Assembly: GCA_964629645.1 (NCBI GenBank)
Contig: CAZVSU010000043.1
Coordinates: 1 to 23,293 of the forward strand
Direction: 5' to 3'
From: JAAKFL01 sp964629645
GTDB lineage: Bacteria > Chlamydiota > Chlamydiia > Chlamydiales > SLFE01
DNA length: 23,293 nucleotides
Each line of letters starts with the position of its first letter. The first letter of the stretch is position 1. The notes under the pieces are model-generated. The model worked only from the letters and a program-made list of their open reading frames with translations. It made no database searches and was not told where the DNA came from. This document shows positions 21,884 to 23,293 of this stretch, piece after piece. The translations under genes were made by a program, and so were the position numbers.

Positions 21884-23200
21884 ATGTTGGATTCTTTTTT
21901 TATGACACTCGATACAGTCGACGACGCAATCTGGTCGTACTTCGGCTTTCCGATCATCTTAGCGCTTGGGCTCCTCTTAACATGGCTGTCCCGAGGCGTG
22001 CAAATCCGCCGTTTCCCGGAAGCTGTCGCAACTTTTATCGGCTATTTCACACCCTCAAAGGAAAAACGTCCCGGCGTGCACCCGCTTGCCGCATTTTTTG
22101 CTTGCCTCGGCGGTTGTATCGGGATCGGCAATATTGTTGCGATTTGTACAGCGGTCAAGATAGGAGGCCCGGGGGCTCTCTTTTGGGTTTGGGTCACTGC
22201 GGTTTTAGGCATGACAATGAAGTATGCTGAAGTTTATCTTGGCATCCGTTATCGCATTGAAAACGACGAGGGGGGCTACAGCGGCGGACCTATGTACTTC
22301 CTTCAACGTGTGTTTAAGTCGATGTGGGTCCCTTTTTTATTTGCTTTCCTCCTCTGCATCTACGGCGTCGAAGTGTATCAATTCCGTATTGTGACAGAAA
22401 GCTTGAGCGCTAATTTCGGATGGAATAACACCCTGGTGGCGTTCGTTTTGCTCGCCCTTGTGATTTACGCAGGCAGCGGCGGCGTCAAAAGAGTCGGAGA
22501 GATCTGCAGCGCAATCATTCCCATTTTTATCACGATTTTCCTCGGGATGGGAATTTGGATATTGATTCAGAACGCTCAAGCCATACCGGGAGCGCTTGCC
22601 ATGGTATTCCGCTCCGCTTTTACAGGCCAGGCGGCAATTGGCGGGTTTGCCGGCAGCACTCTTATGATGACGATCTCCCAAGGAATCAGGCGGGGATGCT
22701 ATGCCAGCGATGTCGGCATTGGCTACGCTGCTGTGATCTATAGTGAATCGAGTTCCCAGGTGCCGGAAAGACAGTCATCCCTGATATTTGTCGATCTGTT
22801 TTTGGATATTTTTGTCGTCTGCACAACGAGTGTGATGCTCATTTTGGTGACCGATATCTGGCATGCCGACATTCATGAATCGCTCATGGTGCAAACGGCC
22901 CTGGCCCAGTATTTTCCCTATATGGAACTGTTTATGCCCCTTTTTATTCTGTTGCTCGGGTATTCGACAATCATTGCTTACTTTTGTGTCGGGTTGAAGT
23001 GTGCAGAGTTCCTTTCGCCGAATAGGGGGCGCCTGATTTTCTACGGCTTTGCGACCCTTTTTTTAATGGCGTTTACTTTCTTGGAAAGCCCTCAAGCGCT
23101 CACTGTTATGTCGCTTGTCCAGATCATGCTGCTCATTTTAAATGGCTATGGCATTTTTAAATTGAGGCAGGACATCTCGTACGACATGATTGAAGATTGA
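21884..23200 (+). CDS. Alanine/glycine:cation symporter (AGCS family)
   Basis: 438 residues, ten or more membrane helices. Imports alanine or glycine (sometimes glutamine) with Na+ or H+ across the inner membrane. Family blocks: ACLGGCIGIGNIVAICTAVKIGGPGALFWVWVTA split around residues 68-105, GMTMKYAEVYLGIRYR, GGYSGGPMYFLQ, and SQGIRRGCYASDVGIGYA. The start has AAGG nine bases upstream; ATG seven codons on is the alternative. C. trachomatis has a relative (dagA, CT735). The stop codon TGA (23198-23200) lies within the TTGACATCC end of a mobile element, so the last residues may have been changed by the insertion. Confidence 0.95.
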   Translation: MLDSFFMTLDTVDDAIWSYFGFPIILALGLLLTWLSRGVQIRRFPEAVATFIGYFTPSKEKRPGVHPLAAFFACLGGCIGIGNIVAICTAVKIGGPGALFWVWVTAVLGMTMKYAEVYLGIRYRIENDEGGYSGGPMYFLQRVFKSMWVPFLFAFLLCIYGVEVYQFRIVTESLSANFGWNNTLVAFVLLALVIYAGSGGVKRVGEICSAIIPIFITIFLGMGIWILIQNAQAIPGALAMVFRSAFTGQAAIGGFAGSTLMMTISQGIRRGCYASDVGIGYAAVIYSESSSQVPERQSSLIFVDLFLDIFVVCTTSVMLILVTDIWHADIHESLMVQTALAQYFPYMELFMPLFILLLGYSTIIAYFCVGLKCAEFLSPNRGRLIFYGFATLFLMAFTFLESPQALTVMSLVQIMLLILNGYGIFKLRQDISYDMIED

Positions 23201-23293
23201 CATCCTCCCCTTGCTGAAGCAAGAGGGATCCTTTCGCGAAAGGCTAAGCAGCCTTAGTATCTCCGCAGGCTGAAACGGCGTGCCCCGCCGCCC
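23197..23293 (-). mobile_element. Right end of an IS200/IS605- or IS1341-type (TnpB) element, with probable omega-RNA scaffold
   Basis: The stretch beginning TTGACATCCTCCCC is the reverse complement of GGGGAGGATGTCAA, the usual right end of TnpB-coding elements. A chain of hairpins follows: TCCCCTTGC-TGAA-GCAAG-A-GGGA with one bulged A (23206-23228), CCTTT-CGCG-AAAGG (23230-23243), CTAAG-CAGC-CTTAG (23244-23257) and CGGCG-TGCCC-CGCCG (23276-23290). If so, tnpB lies beyond the window on the minus strand, and the RNA would read through these hairpins toward agcS. The element continues past the edge, so neither tnpB nor the left end can be checked. Confidence 0.6.

Noticed and set aside
1..23293. 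CRISPR array or tRNA genes
   Set aside because: No regularly spaced direct repeats and no cloverleaf-like segments were seen on reading both strands.

Overview
The window comes from a member of the Chlamydiae, most likely an environmental (Parachlamydiales-type) lineage rather than Chlamydia itself. Grounds: a bifunctional AroDE protein behind aroA, a shikimate kinase and aroC; a YbjN-like protein next to a DnaQ-type exonuclease (as I remember for C. trachomatis CT260/CT261); an MsbA-type exporter next to accA; glgA next to pgsA. Base composition is close to half G+C by eye, higher than in Chlamydia. purE, purK, queC, an L,D-transpeptidase and a TnpB-type element end are extra relative to the animal pathogens. 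The species cannot be named from the sequence alone. Statements about C. trachomatis gene order are from memory.

Layout. 1-2163: minus-strand four-gene operon in which every junction is a 4-base ATGA overlap (49-residue lipoprotein, YbjN/Mcsc-like chaperone, DEDDh exonuclease, SDR protein); the tail of another gene enters from the left. 2221-3406: minus-strand secreted fasciclin-domain protein with its own terminator, and a FliO-like membrane protein. 3427-6624: plus-strand HAD phosphatase, a 498-residue unknown protein and an overlapping lipoprotein with a predicted circularly permuted NlpC/P60-type fold. 6625-6874: gene-poor spacer with a hairpin and a possible 28-codon ORF. 6875-10950: tightly overlapped aroA-aroK-aroC-aroDE operon without aroB. 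11001-12553: purE-purK. 12564-17168: minus-strand operon L,D-transpeptidase-accA-ABC exporter-queC. 17289-19991: plus-strand unknown 382-residue protein, then glgA. 19972-21071: minus-strand pgsA and a periplasmic thioredoxin. 21148-21612: plus-strand Tsr3-like protein. 21666-21821: probable RelE-toxin remnant. 21884-23200: AGCS amino-acid symporter. 23197-end: right end of an IS200/IS605- or IS1341-type (TnpB) element whose terminal bases overlap the symporter stop codon.

The recognised genes centre on envelope work (fatty acid supply by AccA, lipid export by the ABC protein, phosphatidylglycerol phosphate synthesis, L,D-transpeptidase cross-linking, lipoproteins), chorismate synthesis and glycogen synthesis. 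Points that stand out most: an EF-hand inside the first periplasmic loop of the MsbA-type exporter; several plus-strand genes whose best promoter sits so close to the ATG that the mRNA would have almost no leader; a previously unlisted small lipoprotein heading the chaperone operon; a bacterial Tsr3-like rRNA modification protein; loss or relocation of aroB; and a TnpB-element end, with a predicted guide-RNA tail, fused to the end of agcS.
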